A DNA stretch of 48,152 bases from Acetivibrio ethanolgignens (GCF_001461035.1 NZ_LNAM01000135.1:1-48152); one strand, 5' to 3'. Numbered from the stretch's first letter, positions 32,837 through 43,827 are shown. Numbers and translations are program-made. Notes: generated by a model from the letters alone, not told the origin.

Positions 32837-32865
32837 AGTATACCACAAAGGCGTTCATTGGTCAA
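32837..32865 (-). promoter_or_regulatory. promoter of tsaC, predicting a leaderless mRNA
   Basis: On the minus strand TTGACC (32860-32865), 17 bases, TATACT (32837-32842). Only 8 bases separate the -10 from ATG 32828 and no Shine-Dalgarno exists. Confidence 0.65.
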
Positions 32866-33331
32866 ATTTGTTAATGAAAGCCTGATACTGTCCAAAGCTG
32901 TTGTCATAAATCAGGGAAAGCAGCCGATTGGCCTTTGTTAAAGCATCAGAAACAAAAGCTGCATCAATTTTTCCTGCACTTAAAAGCTGTCCCAGCTCGT
33001 TTAAGTCGACAACCTTTACAAAACCATCGGAGTAGACAATGATGTCTACCAAAAGGTCATGAAAAATAAGAGAAGAGTCAATTTTTTCGGTGCGGATAAT
33101 ATCGCAGTACCAGTAGGCGACTTCGTTTCTGGCATTGAAGACCTTACTTACCTTGATTCCTTCCCCTGTAAAGTAAGCAGAAATTCCCCTTTTTATATCT
33201 TTCCGTGGCTTTAAGGTTTCCCAGGAGGTGACAATACACTGCTCATCCTGGTACAGGATAATATCATCTTTTAAGTGAACGATTTCATCGGGAAGGTATC
33301 TCTTTCGGTACAGATTCCATTGAGATTTCAT
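32855..33331 (-). CDS. DUF402-family protein
   Basis: 158 residues. The core FHDLLVDIIVYSDGFVKVVDLNEL, with conserved acidic residues, and YWYCDIIRTE match the DUF402/YgaC-like fold. Some members are nucleoside di/triphosphate phosphatases and others bind RNA. AAGGAG-like GGAGCGATACTT precedes the ATG. The stop codon lies in the -35/-10 region of tsaC. Function is not assignable beyond the family. Confidence 0.8.
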   Translation of the reverse strand: MKSQWNLYRKRYLPDEIVHLKDDIILYQDEQCIVTSWETLKPRKDIKRGISAYFTGEGIKVSKVFNARNEVAYWYCDIIRTEKIDSSLIFHDLLVDIIVYSDGFVKVVDLNELGQLLSAGKIDAAFVSDALTKANRLLSLIYDNSFGQYQAFINKFDQ

Positions 33332-33424
33332 AAGTATCGCTCCTTGCTATAACAGTAGCACTGCCTTTTCGGATAGTATAGCATATCCAGGGTAAAATAG
33401 AAAGAAAAATATCGCTAATTTGGG

Positions 33425-33453
33425 TGGACATTCAGAAAAAAGCCGTATATAAT
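33425..33453 (+). promoter_or_regulatory. promoter of the ATP synthase operon
   Basis: TGGACA (33425-33430), 17 bases, TATAAT (33448-33453), about 39 bases upstream of the first gene. Confidence 0.75.
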
Positions 33454-33491
33454 ATAAATATTAGCATGAAAGGATAATTGAGGTGAGATAT

Positions 33492-33809
33492 TTGAAAAAA
33501 TCAGACAAAACAGTTCTGCAGGCATTGACAATGATTTCACAGGTTGGCATTACGATGCTTGTACCGATTTTTCTTTGTGTTTATGTCGGATTAAAGCTGG
33601 ATGACTGGTTTGGTACAGAGTATCTCTTTATTGTTTTTGTGCTTTTCGGCGTTTTTGCAGCCTTCCGTAATGTCTATCTTTTGATGAGAAAATTCTATGC
33701 AAAGGATTTGGAGAGGGAGGAAGCAGAGCTTCGCTATTTTGCGGAGCTTAAGAATGCAAGGGACGGTCGCAGAAAAGGACAGCGAAAAAAGGATGGGAGT
33801 GTAAAATGA
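33492..33809 (+). CDS. atpZ: AtpZ/AtpI-family ATP synthase accessory membrane protein
   Basis: About 105 residues with two membrane helices (ISQVGITMLVPIFLCVYVGL and YLFIVFVLFGVFAAFRNVYL) separated by KLDDWFG, then a basic, charged tail. This is the F0F1-ATPase gene 1 (AtpZ) pattern: a small protein thought to help assemble the c ring or import Mg2+/Ca2+. TTG 33492, following GAGGTGA, is preferred; an in-frame GTG at 33483 forms part of that ribosome site. It overlaps the next gene by four bases. Confidence 0.8.
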   Translation: MKKSDKTVLQALTMISQVGITMLVPIFLCVYVGLKLDDWFGTEYLFIVFVLFGVFAAFRNVYLLMRKFYAKDLEREEAELRYFAELKNARDGRRKGQRKKDGSVK

Positions 33810-34207
33810 GAGAAGAAAAAATAACCTTTTTAGAATTGATTATTGGGATTGTTTTATTCTCTGCCTTAATCAGTATTGTCGGGGTAATACTGACAGAGGA
33901 CAGGCTGGCTTTTTTTCTTGGTGTTTTTTTCGGCGGAGCCGTAGCGGCAGGCTTATGCTTCCACATGTATAAGACGCTGGAGATGACTTTGGATCTGGAT
34001 GAGGAGGGTGCCGCAAAGCGTGCCCGTGCCATGACAGGAGTCAGGATGCTCATTATGGGTGCAGCAGTGCTTGCAGCATTAAAATTATCGGGGATTTTCA
34101 ATATTATTGGAGTGGTTCTCGGAATATTGACATTAAAATTTGCTGCATTTTTTCAGCCGGTGCTTCATAAGGGCATAACAAGTAAAATTTTTGACAAAGG
34201 AAGGTGA
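33806..34207 (+). CDS. atpI: AtpI-like ATP synthase subunit I
   Basis: 133 residues and four membrane helices (LIIGIVLFSALISIVGVIL, FFLGVFFGGAVAAGLCFHMY, TGVRMLIMGAAVLAALKLSG, IIGVVLGILTLKFAAFF). Position and topology match AtpI, an assembly factor for the c ring. Sequence conservation in this family is low, so the name relies partly on position. GGAGTGTAAA precedes an ATGAG start overlapping the previous stop. Confidence 0.72.
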   Translation: MREEKITFLELIIGIVLFSALISIVGVILTEDRLAFFLGVFFGGAVAAGLCFHMYKTLEMTLDLDEEGAAKRARAMTGVRMLIMGAAVLAALKLSGIFNIIGVVLGILTLKFAAFFQPVLHKGITSKIFDKGR

Positions 34208-34211
34208 AAGA

Positions 34212-34961
34212 GTGAACCAAGGAGTTGCATTTGTGAACCTTATACGTGCAAGTAATGATGTAAGCCTTGGAGTAAAGTCATATGGTGAATATGAGCTTTT
34301 TGGACAGACGCTCCATATTACAACAACTCATATTTCCATATTGATTGTTCTGATTGTGCTGTTTTCCTTTTCGATTGCAGCGAATATCGCAATCAAAAAA
34401 GCAGACCCAAATAAGGTACCGGGCCCTTTCTTAAACGTGATTGAACTGCTGGTAGAAAGTCTGGATAATCTGGTGGTCTCCAATATGGGACCAAAGCAGG
34501 CTCCGAAATTTGCAAATTATGTAGGAACCCTGGCTGCGTTTATCTTTTTCTCCAACATTTCAGGCTTGTTTGGTCTGCGGCCGCCGACAGCGGATTATGG
34601 TGTAACCTTTCCGCTGGCAATTATTACCTGGGTTATGATACAGTATAACGGCTTCAAGTATCAGAAGTTCGGTAAGATTAAGGGACTATTTGAGCCGATT
34701 TTCTTATTCTTCCCAATCAACCTGATTGGAGAGTTTGCAACACCGATTTCCATGTCCCTGCGTTTGTTTGGTAACATTTTATCCGGTACGGTTATGCTGG
34801 CATTGATTTATGGCCTGCTTCCAAAGGTTTGCACCTTAATCTGGCCGGCAGCTCTGCATGCCTATCTGGATGTATTTTCAGGAGCCATTCAGACGTTCGT
34901 ATTTATTATGTTAACGATGGTATTTATTGCCGATGCTATCGGTGATGAAGCCTCAGCGTAA
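34212..34961 (+). CDS. atpB: ATP synthase F0 subunit a
   Basis: About 249 residues, polytopic. The essential stator arginine lies in MSLRLFGNILSG, and the C-terminal helices AYLDVFSGAIQTFVFIMLTM are typical. GTG 34212, with GGAAGGTG upstream, is preferred. GTG 34233 with AAGGAG is a possible alternative. Upstream in-frame codons overlap atpI. Subunit a forms the ion half-channels against the c ring. Confidence 0.95.
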   Translation: MNQGVAFVNLIRASNDVSLGVKSYGEYELFGQTLHITTTHISILIVLIVLFSFSIAANIAIKKADPNKVPGPFLNVIELLVESLDNLVVSNMGPKQAPKFANYVGTLAAFIFFSNISGLFGLRPPTADYGVTFPLAIITWVMIQYNGFKYQKFGKIKGLFEPIFLFFPINLIGEFATPISMSLRLFGNILSGTVMLALIYGLLPKVCTLIWPAALHAYLDVFSGAIQTFVFIMLTMVFIADAIGDEASA

Positions 34962-34979
34962 ATCAAATTCTTAATTTAA

Positions 34980-35267
<288 letters not shown>

Positions 35268-35319
35268 TAAATAGCTGGTGGCTTATTTAATAAGACCATA
35301 AGCGGAAGGAGGCCAAAAA

Positions 35320-35862
35320 GTGTACGTATTTTTAGCAACAGAGGGATTTGATCGTCTCTTCGGACTGGACTTACAGCTTCTTGCAGATGCTGCTATTGAA
35401 GCCCTTGCTATTTTCGTTCTGTTCCTGGGCATGTCCTACCTGCTGTTTAATCCTGCAAGGGAGTTTTTGAAAAAGCGTCAGGATAAGATTGCAGCAGATA
35501 TGGAGGCTGCCGAGAAGGGAAGAGAAGAAGCGGGAAGACTTCAGGCAGAGTATTCCAAGAAGCTTAGTGAGGTAAGTAAAGAGGCAGAGGCAATCCTTTC
35601 TGAAACCCGTAAAAAGGCTCAGAAGAAGGAAAACGAGATTGTGAACGAGGCAAACGCAGAAGCAGCCCGTATCCGTGAGAGAGCCAATAAAGAGATTGAA
35701 CTGGAAAAGAGCAAGGTTAAGGATGAGGTTAAGAAGGAAATGATTTCCGTTGCATCCTTAATGGCTGGCAAGGTTGCCGCAGCATCCATGGATGAAAAGG
35801 CACAGGCCGAGTTAATCGAAAACACGTTAAAAGAGATGGGTGATGAAACATGGCAAAATTAG
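35320..35862 (+). CDS. atpF: ATP synthase F0 subunit b
   Basis: 180 residues: an N-terminal membrane helix (AAIEALAIFVLFLGMSYLLF) and a long, charged coiled coil rich in Glu, Lys and Ala that forms the peripheral stalk. GTG start after GGAGG. Its last 13 bases overlap atpH. Confidence 0.94.
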   Translation: MYVFLATEGFDRLFGLDLQLLADAAIEALAIFVLFLGMSYLLFNPAREFLKKRQDKIAADMEAAEKGREEAGRLQAEYSKKLSEVSKEAEAILSETRKKAQKKENEIVNEANAEAARIRERANKEIELEKSKVKDEVKKEMISVASLMAGKVAAASMDEKAQAELIENTLKEMGDETWQN

Positions 35863-36398
35863 TATCTAAAACCTACGGTGATGCCCTGTTCGAGCTGGCA
35901 GTAGAGGAAAATACCATGGATGCCACTGCGAAGGAGGCCGAGGCCGTTTTAGACGCATTTGCCGAAAATGAAGAGCTTTTAAATCTCTTAAACCACCCAA
36001 AGGTTACCAGGGAAGAAAAAATTAAGGTTATCGAAAATGTCTTCAAGGGAGAGGTTTCTGATAACATTGTAGGTTTTCTTGTAATTATCGTCCAGAAGGG
36101 ACGACATAATGAGATTCCTGAGATTTTCCGGTATTTCCTGGACCAGGTAATGGAATATAAAAACATCGGCACTGCGAAGGTTACCTCTGCAGTTGCTCTG
36201 ACAGATGAGCAGAAGGCAGCCGTAGAGAAACGGCTTTTAGAGGTAACAAAATATGTTGAGTTCAACATGGATTATAAGGTTGACCCTTCCTTAATCGGAG
36301 GCATGGTCATCCGGATAGGCGACAGAGTTGTGGATTCCAGTATCCGTACCCAGATTGATAATATGGCAAAGGATCTGATGAAGATACAGCTCAACTAG
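35850..36398 (+). CDS. atpH: ATP synthase F1 subunit delta
   Basis: 182 residues. The N-terminal helical domain starts AKLVSKTYGDALFELAVEEN, and the C-terminal VDPSLIGGMVIRIGDRVVDS is the family signature. It joins the peripheral stalk to F1. It is translationally coupled to atpF by overlap. Confidence 0.95.
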   Translation: MAKLVSKTYGDALFELAVEENTMDATAKEAEAVLDAFAENEELLNLLNHPKVTREEKIKVIENVFKGEVSDNIVGFLVIIVQKGRHNEIPEIFRYFLDQVMEYKNIGTAKVTSAVALTDEQKAAVEKRLLEVTKYVEFNMDYKVDPSLIGGMVIRIGDRVVDSSIRTQIDNMAKDLMKIQLN

Positions 36399-36403
36399 AA
36401 TGA

Positions 36404-37936
<1,533 letters not shown>

Positions 37937-37956
37937 CAGGAAGGTGTGATTAGACC

Positions 37957-38820
37957 ATGGCGTCAATGAGAGATATCAAAAGACGTAAAGGCAGTATCCA
38001 AAGCACCGGACAGATTACAAAGGCAATGAAGCTGGTTTCCACCGTAAAGCTGCAGAAGGCAAAAAGCAATGCGGAGGAAGCGAAGCCATATTTTAAATAT
38101 TTGTATGAAGCAATTAATATGATGCTTTCCAAATCCGGTACTTTGTCACATCCAATGCTTTCCGGCGGCTCTTCTAAGAAAAAGGCAGTTATCGTCATTA
38201 CCTCAAACCGTGGTCTGGCAGGCGGCTACAATGCAAATGTAGTTAAGCTGATTACCAGAGGTGATTTTGAAAAAGAGGACGTTAGGGTATATGCTATTGG
38301 CCGAAAGGGCAGAGATGCTCTGGCAAGGGCAGGCTATGAGATTAAGGCGGATTATTCCGAGGTCATAAACCAGCCTTTATACAATGATGCCGCGGCCATT
38401 GGCAGAGCAGTCATGGACGCTTTCTCTAACGATGAAGTGGGAGAAATTTATCTGGCTTATACCGTATTTAAGAATACGGTAACCCATATTCCTACCCTTT
38501 TAAAGCTTCTGCCCTTTGAACCGGCAGAGCCTTCGGAGGAGGAAAATGCGGCAGACAGGCTGACTCTCATGAATTATGAACCGGAGGCAGAGGAGGTATT
38601 GGATAAAATCATTCCAAAATACATCAATGGCATTATTTATGGTGCTTTAATCGAGGCGTTAGCCAGTGAGAACGGTGCCCGTATGCAGGCGATGGATAAT
38701 GCAACTAACAATGCAGAGGAAATGATATCTGATTTATCTTTGAAATATAATCGAGCAAGACAGAGCTCCATTACACAGGAGCTTACCGAAATTGTTGCAG
38801 GAGCAACTGCGATAGAGTGA
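37957..38820 (+). CDS. atpG: ATP synthase F1 subunit gamma
   Basis: 287 residues. Central rotor: the coiled-coil termini MRDIKRRKGSIQSTGQITKA and YNRARQSSITQELTEIVAGA and the Rossmann-like middle (TSNRGLAGGYNANV) are all present. It is followed by an unusual 200-base structured spacer rather than directly by atpD. Confidence 0.97.
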   Translation: MASMRDIKRRKGSIQSTGQITKAMKLVSTVKLQKAKSNAEEAKPYFKYLYEAINMMLSKSGTLSHPMLSGGSSKKKAVIVITSNRGLAGGYNANVVKLITRGDFEKEDVRVYAIGRKGRDALARAGYEIKADYSEVINQPLYNDAAAIGRAVMDAFSNDEVGEIYLAYTVFKNTVTHIPTLLKLLPFEPAEPSEEENAADRLTLMNYEPEAEEVLDKIIPKYINGIIYGALIEALASENGARMQAMDNATNNAEEMISDLSLKYNRARQSSITQELTEIVAGATAIE

Positions 38821-38837
38821 TACAAGGGCGAAAAGCC

Positions 38838-38986
38838 TGTGCGTTTTATGCTAGCATAAAAAAGCACAGATTTGGAGCCCGCAACGTCTGAGAAAGTAGC
38901 CCGTTAGGGCGGATTTCGAAGAGGTTAGAGCTGTGGGAGTGCGTAGCACGGAGCAGCTCGTAGTATCACGAGGCTTGCAGCCTTGC
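38838..38986 (+). ncRNA. multi-hairpin intercistronic element between atpG and atpD
   Basis: No credible ORF. Consecutive stems are tgtgc...gcaca around a perfect ttttatgc / gcataaaa palindrome (38838-38869), gccc-gtta-gggc, gagctg...cagctc enclosing gtgc-gta-gcac, and aggc-ttgca-gcct. Genes on each side are in the same operon, so this is either an RNA-processing or stability element setting the beta-subunit level, an attenuator, or an inserted palindromic repeat. The class is not identified. Confidence 0.5.
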
Positions 38987-39001
38987 AACAGCAAAATATG
39001 A

Positions 39002-40420
<1,419 letters not shown>

Positions 40421-40431
40421 GAGGTATTCCT

Positions 40432-40845
40432 TTGGCAGATAAATTATTTCAGGTTCAGGTGATATGCCCGGAACGGGTATTCTTTACCGGAGAGGCTGAT
40501 ATGCTGGAGCTTAAGACCACAGAGGGTGATATTGGTATTCTGGCAGGACATATTCCGCTGACGGCGGTGATTGCACCGGGAGTTATGCGGATTATGAATG
40601 GCGGCGAGGTAAAGGAGGCTGCTCTCCACGAGGGCTTTGTGGAGATTCTGGGAGACAGGGTTATCGTACTGGCAGAAGCCTGCGAATGGCCGGAAGAGAT
40701 TGATGTGAACCGTGCCAACGAGGCAAAGATTCGTGCAGAACGAAGACTTAAAGGTGCAGAGGGCGAAATCGATGAGGTTCGTGCTGAACTGGCACTTAGA
40801 AAGTCGCTGGTAAGAATTGACCTTGGACAGAAGTATGGTAAATAA
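40432..40845 (+). CDS. atpC: ATP synthase F1 subunit epsilon
   Basis: 137 residues: an N-terminal beta sandwich (FQVQVICPERVFFTGEADML, GDIGILAGHIPLTAVIAPG) and a C-terminal helical hairpin. TTG start after AGGAGG, 11 bases from atpD. It is the last gene of the operon. Confidence 0.96.
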   Translation: MADKLFQVQVICPERVFFTGEADMLELKTTEGDIGILAGHIPLTAVIAPGVMRIMNGGEVKEAALHEGFVEILGDRVIVLAEACEWPEEIDVNRANEAKIRAERRLKGAEGEIDEVRAELALRKSLVRIDLGQKYGK

Positions 40846-40858
40846 AATATAAAATAAG

Positions 40859-40895
40859 ACCTGCGGTGAATACTTGAGATTTGCGGCAGGTTTTA
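40859..40895 (+). terminator. terminator of the ATP synthase operon
   Basis: acctgc / gcaggt with an imperfect inner stem, followed by ttttatta. Confidence 0.7.
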
Positions 40896-40951
40896 TTAAT
40901 ATGAGAATATAATCTTGCACATTTAAAATAAAATATGAGAGGTGAAAAGGT

Positions 40952-42460
40952 GTGCAGATACACGGCATTGGAGAACTGATATTAAGGACAAGAGAAGAAA
41001 GAGGGATATCGCAAAAGGAGCTGGCCTGCGGTTTATGTGAGCAGCGGAAGCTGTCAAGCATAGAAATGGGAAACGACTTACCGGATACCTTTCTTTTGGA
41101 GGCTTTTATGAGCCGCATGGGGAAAAGTGCAGACAAGCTGGAATATGTCATATCAGAGGAAGAATATAAATTCTATGTGCTGCGGGATTCCATTGAAGAG
41201 GCATTGGGACAGGAGCAATATAGAGAGGTAGAGCAAAAATTAGCGGAATACGAAGAATATCTGATGGAAGAGGACGTATTACATTTTCAATATCTGGATA
41301 TGGTACGGGCTTTTCTTGTATGGACAGAGGAACAAAAAAAGCAGGAGGCAATCGCCTGGTTGGAAAGTGCTATGGACAGGACTATGCCTTTTTGGAGAGA
41401 AGAAGGCATCTGGAGCCATGCGGTAAGCTGGCTGGAGGCAGGATTATTTCTCCTATGGGCAGATAGAATAAAGGAAGAAGAGGAGCTAAGTCGCTTTTTT
41501 GAAAGGCTGCTGGCATATATAGAAGAACAGTGGCTTGATGAAGAGGAAAAGGCAAAAATTTATCCATTTACGGTATTGCTTTACTGTCGTCGGTTGATAA
41601 AAGAGAAAAAGTATCAGCAGGTACAGGAATTATGTAAAAAGGCAATTAGGATTTTGACAGAAAATAATACAATTTCCAATCTCTTAGAGCTTTTGAAGCT
41701 TCGGATAATCGCATTACAGGAGCTGGAAGGTAAAGAAAAAGAGCTGGAGCGGCTGATAAGACAAAAAGATGCTTTGGAGGCGATAGAAAAGGAATATTTT
41801 TATAAGGTCTCTGAAACATCAATTTTTACAAAGGTAAAAAGAGAGCTTTATCTGGATAGAGAAATTATCCGAAAAAATCGGAAGGCTATGGGGATAACTC
41901 AGGAAAAGCTAAGTGAGGGGATATGTACACAGGAAACCCTTGCTCGTATCGAAGGTGGAAGAAAAGCCAGAGAGAAGAATTTTCAAAGGCTGGCAGAAAG
42001 GGTCTCCTGGAAAAAGGAAAAGCGGACAAATGAAATTGGCTGCTGGGATTATGTGCTTCTGGAAAAGAAGCGGGAAATAGACTGGCTGGCCAGCCGCTAT
42101 CGAAATCAGGAGGCAAAAGAAAAGCTTTTGGCATTCCTGTGCCCGGATACGATAGAGGGACAGCAGTATGTCAGCTACATGTTGGCAATGCTGGAGCTTC
42201 AATTAAAGGAAAAAGAGCCGGAGGAGGTTTTAAAGCTTCTGAAAGAGGCATTAAAAATGACGCTGAAATTAGAGGACTGGACAAAAATAAAGGATTATGT
42301 TTTGGCAAAGCAGGAGATTTTGATATTAAATGGAATGGGAATTGCTTATGCACAAATGGGACAAAAGAAAAAGGCGATAGAGCTTTATGAGGATATTATG
42401 GGGGGGGGGGCTACCGCCAAAGTAAAATTGCACCGGTATTTCAGGCATACGGAATGTTGA
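40952..42460 (+). CDS. double-HTH, TPR-type regulator (RRNPP-like), out of frame after a poly-G tract
   Basis: As read, 502 residues ending in a nonsense tail (ATAKVKLHRYFRHTEC). Residues about 8-65 are an Xre-type helix-turn-helix (ILRTREERGISQKELACGLC) and residues 305-355 are a second one (IRKNRKAMGITQEKLSEGIC). Between and after them lie helical repeats of TPR character (YLDMVRAFLVWTEEQKKQEA, LNGMGIAYAQMGQKKKAIEL). HTH plus TPR is the design of peptide-responsive regulators such as PlcR, Rgg and ComR. The frame breaks at 11 G (42400-42410). With 9 or 12 G it would continue through IMGGGYRQSKIAPVFQAYGM into the downstream frame and make 607 residues. GTG start after GAGAGGTG. The ligand is inferred to be a peptide. 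Confidence 0.82.
   Translation: MQIHGIGELILRTREERGISQKELACGLCEQRKLSSIEMGNDLPDTFLLEAFMSRMGKSADKLEYVISEEEYKFYVLRDSIEEALGQEQYREVEQKLAEYEEYLMEEDVLHFQYLDMVRAFLVWTEEQKKQEAIAWLESAMDRTMPFWREEGIWSHAVSWLEAGLFLLWADRIKEEEELSRFFERLLAYIEEQWLDEEEKAKIYPFTVLLYCRRLIKEKKYQQVQELCKKAIRILTENNTISNLLELLKLRIIALQELEGKEKELERLIRQKDALEAIEKEYFYKVSETSIFTKVKRELYLDREIIRKNRKAMGITQEKLSEGICTQETLARIEGGRKAREKNFQRLAERVSWKKEKRTNEIGCWDYVLLEKKREIDWLASRYRNQEAKEKLLAFLCPDTIEGQQYVSYMLAMLELQLKEKEPEEVLKLLKEALKMTLKLEDWTKIKDYVLAKQEILILNGMGIAYAQMGQKKKAIELYEDIMGGGATAKVKLHRYFRHTEC
42400..42410 (+). repeat. poly-G(11) tract interrupting the regulator
   Basis: Eleven G (including the G of an ATG codon) inside a TPR-coding region. Tract lengths of 9 or 12 join the two frames, while 10 and 11 do not. 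It is the longest homopolymer in the window and sits exactly where the reading frame changes. Confidence 0.95.
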
Positions 42461-42774
42461 CAGTTCTGGGAAATCTGGCACTTTATTTAGAGGAAGAGGA
42501 TTGCTTTGAAGAAGCCCTAAGACAACTGGAGAAAAAAATACAACTTGAATTATCCTGTAGAAGAGTTGGGGGTGTAGGAAAGATACTTGTGGATGCGGCT
42601 TATACGATGGAACGGCAGAATACGCAAGGAGAAAAGAGAAAACAAATGTATATTCAGGCGTATTATTTACTGGATTTAATGCAGGAGAATGTAACAAAAG
42701 GAATTGTTTTCAATCATTTTAAAGCTGTATATGGCGAGGAAATTGAAGTGGAGGAAAGCTGCTGCATAAAATAA
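42454..42774 (+). CDS. C-terminal part of the TPR regulator, in the alternative frame
   Basis: From ATG 42454, 106 residues. The frame is open back to the G tract, so the true fragment includes YRQSKIAPVFQAYG before the Met. TPR-like helices continue (VLGNLALYLEEEDCFEEALR, MYIQAYYLLDLMQENV), ending in EESCCIK. No ribosome site is seen at 42454. Translation probably depends on the frame being restored at the tract, by mutation or by slippage of ribosome or polymerase on the G run. Confidence 0.8.
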   Translation: MLTVLGNLALYLEEEDCFEEALRQLEKKIQLELSCRRVGGVGKILVDAAYTMERQNTQGEKRKQMYIQAYYLLDLMQENVTKGIVFNHFKAVYGEEIEVEESCCIK

Positions 42775-42802
42775 AAATATTATGAAAGCAGCAGCTAAAA
42801 AA

Positions 42803-42942
42803 TCATACCGTGGTAATAGCAGAGGAAGTTATTCCTGTTGGAATAGGATTCCCTGTTGGTGCTTCTGCAAAGGTGCTTACAGCGACTGTTAGGACGAAAA
42901 TAATGGTAGTGAGTACTGTGCAAATTGTTTTTTTAATCGCAT
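42803..42942 (-). CDS. putative secreted signalling-peptide precursor, one base out of frame
   Basis: AGGAAG and an ATG at 42942 open MRLKK and then hit A7 (42928-42934 region), after which that frame stops quickly. In the frame one base over lies TICTVLTTIIFVLTVAVSTF and AEA, a textbook hydrophobic core and AxA cleavage site. An 18-residue hydrophilic tail (PTGNPIPTGITSSAITTV) and a TGA at 42803 follow. With A8 the product is a 46-residue exported peptide. In the present sequence only an ATT codon (42937) could start that frame. It converges on the TPR regulator with 28 bases between their ends. I recognise no family. The mature peptide and processing are inferred. Confidence 0.5.
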
Positions 42943-42974
42943 AAGAATCTTCCTTTCTTTTGTTTGATGAGGTT

Positions 42975-43059
42975 ACTATACTATAAAAATAGAAAAAAGT
43001 TTATGACGTTTTAGAGGTAATTTAAAAAATTATTAAATTACTCTTGAAACGTCATAAAC
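42975..43059 (-). promoter_or_regulatory. 27-bp inverted repeat overlapping the peptide-gene promoter
   Basis: Arms 42999-43025 and 43033-43059 match at 23 of 27 positions, with the outer half-site gtttatgacgttt identical in both and a 7-base spacer. On the minus strand the proximal arm covers the -35 region, and TATAGT (42980-42985, with another at 42975-42980) is the -10. The -35 hexamer is poor, so the site suits an activator; the adjacent regulator is the natural candidate. Confidence 0.65.
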
Positions 43060-43104
43060 AAAATGAAAAATGTGTGGTAAGATTTGGATAGTTTCTCGAG
43101 AGAT

Positions 43105-43672
43105 GAAAATAAACTTTAATTGAGGTAACTTATTCTCTGGTGTAAGTGTGCTTTTTGTAAAAGAATTTGTCTATAAACTTGGTTTTGATAAAATATTGAA
43201 AGCTGAATTCAAAATTAATCCAAACCTATGAAGGAAGTATCTATAATACCTTTCTCTGCGAGTGAAATGACCTGTGATTGCATAATGTCAGATAAAATGG
43301 TATTATCAAAGTGAATCAGGAAACGGTCAAATGTCAGTAAGATGAAAGCGGATAAGAAATATCAAAGCCGCAGTAATGTGCAATAAGAAGGTTATTATTC
43401 AGATTGTCAACAAGGTTTGAAATCATAGCGTGGTAGGAGAAACCAGGTCGCCCCGTAGAAGGGTATTCATGAACGAAAGAAAGATCAAGATTCAGGAAGA
43501 GTGAATCGTAAAATTTAGCAACTGGTTGAAAGGAAACAGTCAGATATCGTTTAGGATTTCTTGGTGATAGATAACAATCAGCTCCTTTCGGTGGAGCTTG
43601 TTTTGACAAGCTAATTATACCAATGGAACTGATTATTACTATATATTTTGGAATGATAAAAAGGTTTGTCAT
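43105..43672 (-). pseudogene. decayed transposase (IS1182-like DDE family)
   Basis: Minus-strand frames in two or three registers read NLDLSFVHEYPSTGRPGFSY, HAMISNLVDNLNNNLLIAHY, CGFDISYPLSSY, then FDRFLIHFDNTILSDIMQSQ and VISLAEKGIIDTSFIGLD before a stop. 'GRPGxxYHAMIS', 'NNLLIAHYCGFDIS' and 'IDTSFIGLDS' are landmarks of this transposase group as I remember it, and the last marks the first catalytic Asp. Everything after that residue is lost or frame-shifted (KTKFIDKFFYKKHTYT near 43120-43170 may be a further remnant). No terminal inverted repeats were found. Confidence 0.65.
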
Positions 43673-43753
43673 GTCTCATAAACCTGTATAAATACTATAT
43701 GTGCGGAGTTTTGCTCATGGCTAAGTATGGATAATTGAGGGATGATATATTTT

Positions 43754-43786
43754 ATGAGTTGCCCGACAAATAGGCAACTCATTTTA
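43754..43786 (+). terminator. hairpin upstream of the DUF2812 gene
   Basis: A perfect 10-bp stem atgagttgcc / ggcaactcat with a 9-base loop, followed by tttta. It insulates or attenuates the following gene. Confidence 0.65.
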
Positions 43787-43827
43787 TAAATTAATGTTAA
43801 AAGTATATAGAGAAGTGAGGTATGCAA

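Noticed and set aside
38838-38986. tRNA or tRNA-like gene in the atpG-atpD spacer
   Set aside because: No T-loop GTTCRA or acceptor stem; the hairpins are sequential, not a cloverleaf.
40444-41151. 235-codon minus-strand frame across atpC and the regulator start
   Set aside because: It has no start signals and covers a terminator and two well supported plus-strand genes.
42100-42400. Minus-strand frames opposite the regulator
   Set aside because: Antisense shadows of TPR helices; no ribosome sites.
43334-43672. 112-codon minus-strand frame as an intact gene
   Set aside because: It is a segment of a broken transposase; the family continues in other frames downstream.
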